From Chromera velia (lineage: Eukaryota; Sar; Chromeraceae), in the NCBI GenBank assembly GCA_018398765.1, contig JAHBMJ010000396.1, forward strand, positions 5,060 to 38,592: 33,533 bases of DNA, in the 5' to 3' direction. The first letter of the stretch is position 1. Each line of letters begins with the position of its first letter. A program made the position numbers and the translations under genes. The notes below the pieces were generated by a model. The model did no database searches, was not told where the DNA came from, and saw only the letters and a program-made list of their open reading frames with translations. Below, piece by piece: positions 31,715 to 33,533 of the stretch.

Positions 31715-33063
31715 GTCTTTCTGTCTTTCTGTTTGGAGGAGCTAGGAGTTCAAAGGCAAACGCAAAATGTAACTCCGACCCGCTCCGACCTTCCTTCCTT
31801 TTCTATAGCAACTGTGTGTTACACCGCGAACGCGACGCAACAGTGCAAGAGAGGAAGGAAGGAACGGGAGCCGCCCATCTGTCATCCTTTCTCTTCCCAA
31901 AGCCGCAAAGGGAGAATGAACGAATGAAGGCCACTGTACCTACACCCTCACAAACGAAGGAACGCTACCCGAGGATGATGGGAAGAGTCCTCGGAAGACA
32001 AGCCGTGCTGTACGTGCCTTCTGATCTCTCTTCTTCTCCTGCATGTGTTGTCGACGTTCCAATCGAATGTCAAAAGAAAGGAAGAATCACAGAAAAAAAG
32101 AGGTTCAAGAGGATCGAGAGAGATCGAGTGAGGTGATGCATCCACAGGAGAAACTCTCGAGCTTCTATGCAGCTGGATGAAGCTAGGAAGAGGGAGGATC
32201 ATAATTCAAATGGAAGAGGGAAACTGACCTAGAAATTAATGGAAAAGAACAACTGCACTGCATGTATCAATATCATGGATTCATTTGATTGGTCCGCTGC
32301 AACTTTGGTAACTTATGACGGCAAGTTAACACAAGCAGGGCAGGTTCGTTCACTCAGCCTCACAGAACTACCATGTGATTCGATGATATGAAAGCTTACA
32401 CTAAAACTAGCAGTAAAAAGTACTGATCATGAAAAGCAACAACCAGCCTGAGAGCCTAGAGCAACAATCAAAATTCAAGTTTATTTTTTTAAAAAGACTT
32501 TAAAAAGTTAAAAGTTTAATAAAATATTAAAGTTTTAAGATTTTGATAATCGAACTGCTAGATTGTACTAGATTGTAAAACGTTTGTGTAGTCGTTTTAA
32601 AGGCTTGGCTTTGCACTATAAAACTCTAAAATTAGATTATAAAATCACCTAAGTAGCAGAGACTAGCGCTTAATGCACAGCTCACAGCTAAAAACAAAGT
32701 CAGAATGTCAAAGTAACAAAGTTTCAAAATGTTAAAGTGATGAACAGGCGGGTATTTGTTATGCATACTGCGTCCTCATATATAAGGGGCGCATATAAGC
32801 AGCTAATACTAATTAAATGCTAGTAGTAGATTAAAATGTTGTATAACTTTGTGTCTATCTCGTTTTTTAGTACTATGTGCGTCTATATGCACTTTAAAGT
32901 TCAAAAAAGCCACCAAGCAAATGCACTTCATTATGTCATAAGAAACCTAACTCAAACACATTTTTTTCATCGTTATTTTATCATGTTTGCTCGCCCACAA
33001 ATATATGCCAAAGAATTTATTATTTTCGCTTTCCTTTCTTTTTTTTTTCTCCTGGATTTCCAG
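31034..33063. other. About 2 kb without a recognised gene
   Basis: It contains ATTC repeats near 31,210, an ATCG/ATCA array near 31,455-31,485, and a (CTTT)n array at about 31,678-31,730. A long AT-rich stretch runs from about 32,230 to 33,050 with many near-homopolymeric A/T runs. No coding signature or transposon end was found. Confidence 0.45.
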
Positions 33064-33206
33064 CTTGTGGATCTGTCTCTGCACTCAGACTTTCAGACTG
33101 CCCCCTTGCCGCCCCACCCCCTGAGGTCCTCCTGGAGGACCTCCCTCCCCCCCCTTCTCCGCCTGCGACTCCAGTGGCTGCCGTTGGCGCCTGGCTGCCT
33201 CTGTAG
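33064..33206 (+). CDS. Possible terminal exon, proline-rich
   Basis: A long pyrimidine tract (about 33,030-33,060) ends in TTTCCAG at 33,063, a textbook acceptor. The following 143 nt have a frame (starting with two bases of a split codon) that encodes a Pro-rich, acidic-containing end with EVLLEDLPPPPSPPATPV and stops at TAG 33,204-33,206. No upstream exon was found and no family is recognisable, so this is a weak call. Confidence 0.25.
33123..33143. repeat. Perfect 10-bp inverted repeat
   Basis: GAGGTCCTCC-T-GGAGGACCTC lies within the possible last exon. It could form a short hairpin in RNA. It may be only a by-product of the codons involved. Confidence 0.6.
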
Positions 33207-33242
33207 ATTTTCATTGAAGTCAAAAAGAGATCCTCCAGTCCT

Positions 33243-33282
33243 GACACACACACACACACACTCACACACACATACACGCACG

Positions 33283-33321
<39 letters not shown>

Positions 33322-33335
33322 GGAGAGAGAGAGAG
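33243..33335. repeat. (CA)n microsatellite followed by a GA tract
   Basis: About 75 bp of CA repeats with a few interruptions pass into a short GA run. It is noncoding in appearance. Confidence 0.85.
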
Positions 33336-33533
33336 TCCGAAGACCAAAGCCCTGCTCAGCACAAGAGCTCAACGAGCGTCTTGCACTCACTCGGACGATC
33401 TGGTTGGGCGTTCTACATTGACTGCCTTTCTACTATCGAGGACTTTTCATTAGTTGGTTGGAGAAGAGCCTTCCTTCTGCGGTCTGGGGACGACAACGCA
33501 AGCAGAGCGGGGCGGGGCGGGGTCAGCAGAAAG

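Noticed and set aside
32836-33453. 205-codon open frame on the plus strand
   Set aside because: It runs from AT-rich noncoding sequence through a pyrimidine tract into a CA microsatellite. Only the piece after the acceptor at 33,063, in another frame, is kept as a weak candidate.

Overview
The window is nuclear DNA of a eukaryote, not prokaryotic. It has GT-AG spliced genes, three LTR retrotransposons, two MITE-like insertions, dense microsatellites and an assembly gap. One spliced gene encodes a peroxiredoxin-like protein whose N-terminus looks like a signal peptide followed by a transit peptide with Phe at the junction. That is the bipartite leader of algae with secondary, red-lineage plastids. 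A chromerid or another alveolate or stramenopile alga fits best; this is inference, and I cannot name the species.

Layout. About 580-12,150 (minus strand) holds a very long, decayed Ty1/copia-type element (element 1), order Gag-protease/integrase-long linker-RT-RNase H. A 533-bp MITE-like insertion (4426-4958) splits its linker. 13,009-19,053 (plus) is a complete copia-type element (element 2) with paired LTRs, PBS, PPT and the target-site duplication GCTAC. 19,333-22,964 (plus) is a short, non-autonomous LTR element (element 3) with TG...CA LTRs, a PBS resembling the initiator-tRNA-Met complement, and the duplication AAAAG. Its 3' LTR carries a hAT-like MITE with an 8-bp duplication. About 24,562-27,584 (minus) is a five-exon AAED1/PRXL2C-type gene. 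From 28,103 (plus), head-to-head with it across about 0.5 kb, lies a tandem CCCH zinc-finger gene. After it come a 131-bp minisatellite, a 290-N gap and about 2.4 kb with little recognisable content. A possible last exon lies at about 33,064.

Main observations. (1) The PRXL2C-type gene reads through one in-frame TGA exactly where the family has the first Cys of its CxxC. Five exons with legal splice sites sum to a multiple of three only if this TGA is coding. This predicts a plastid-targeted selenoprotein of the SelU family. (2) All three LTR elements keep their long reading frames almost free of frameshifts but are riddled with in-frame stops (17, 14 and several). Stops fall inside CAG/CAA runs, two zinc ligands are Cys-to-Tyr, and the two LTRs of element 2 differ almost only by transitions. 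This points to C-to-T/G-to-A decay, such as methylcytosine deamination or a RIP-like process. (3) Element 1 would encode a polyprotein of about 3,600 codons, with a large uncharacterised segment between integrase and RT.

Exon boundaries, domain assignments and frames were worked out by hand; no database search or folding program was run.
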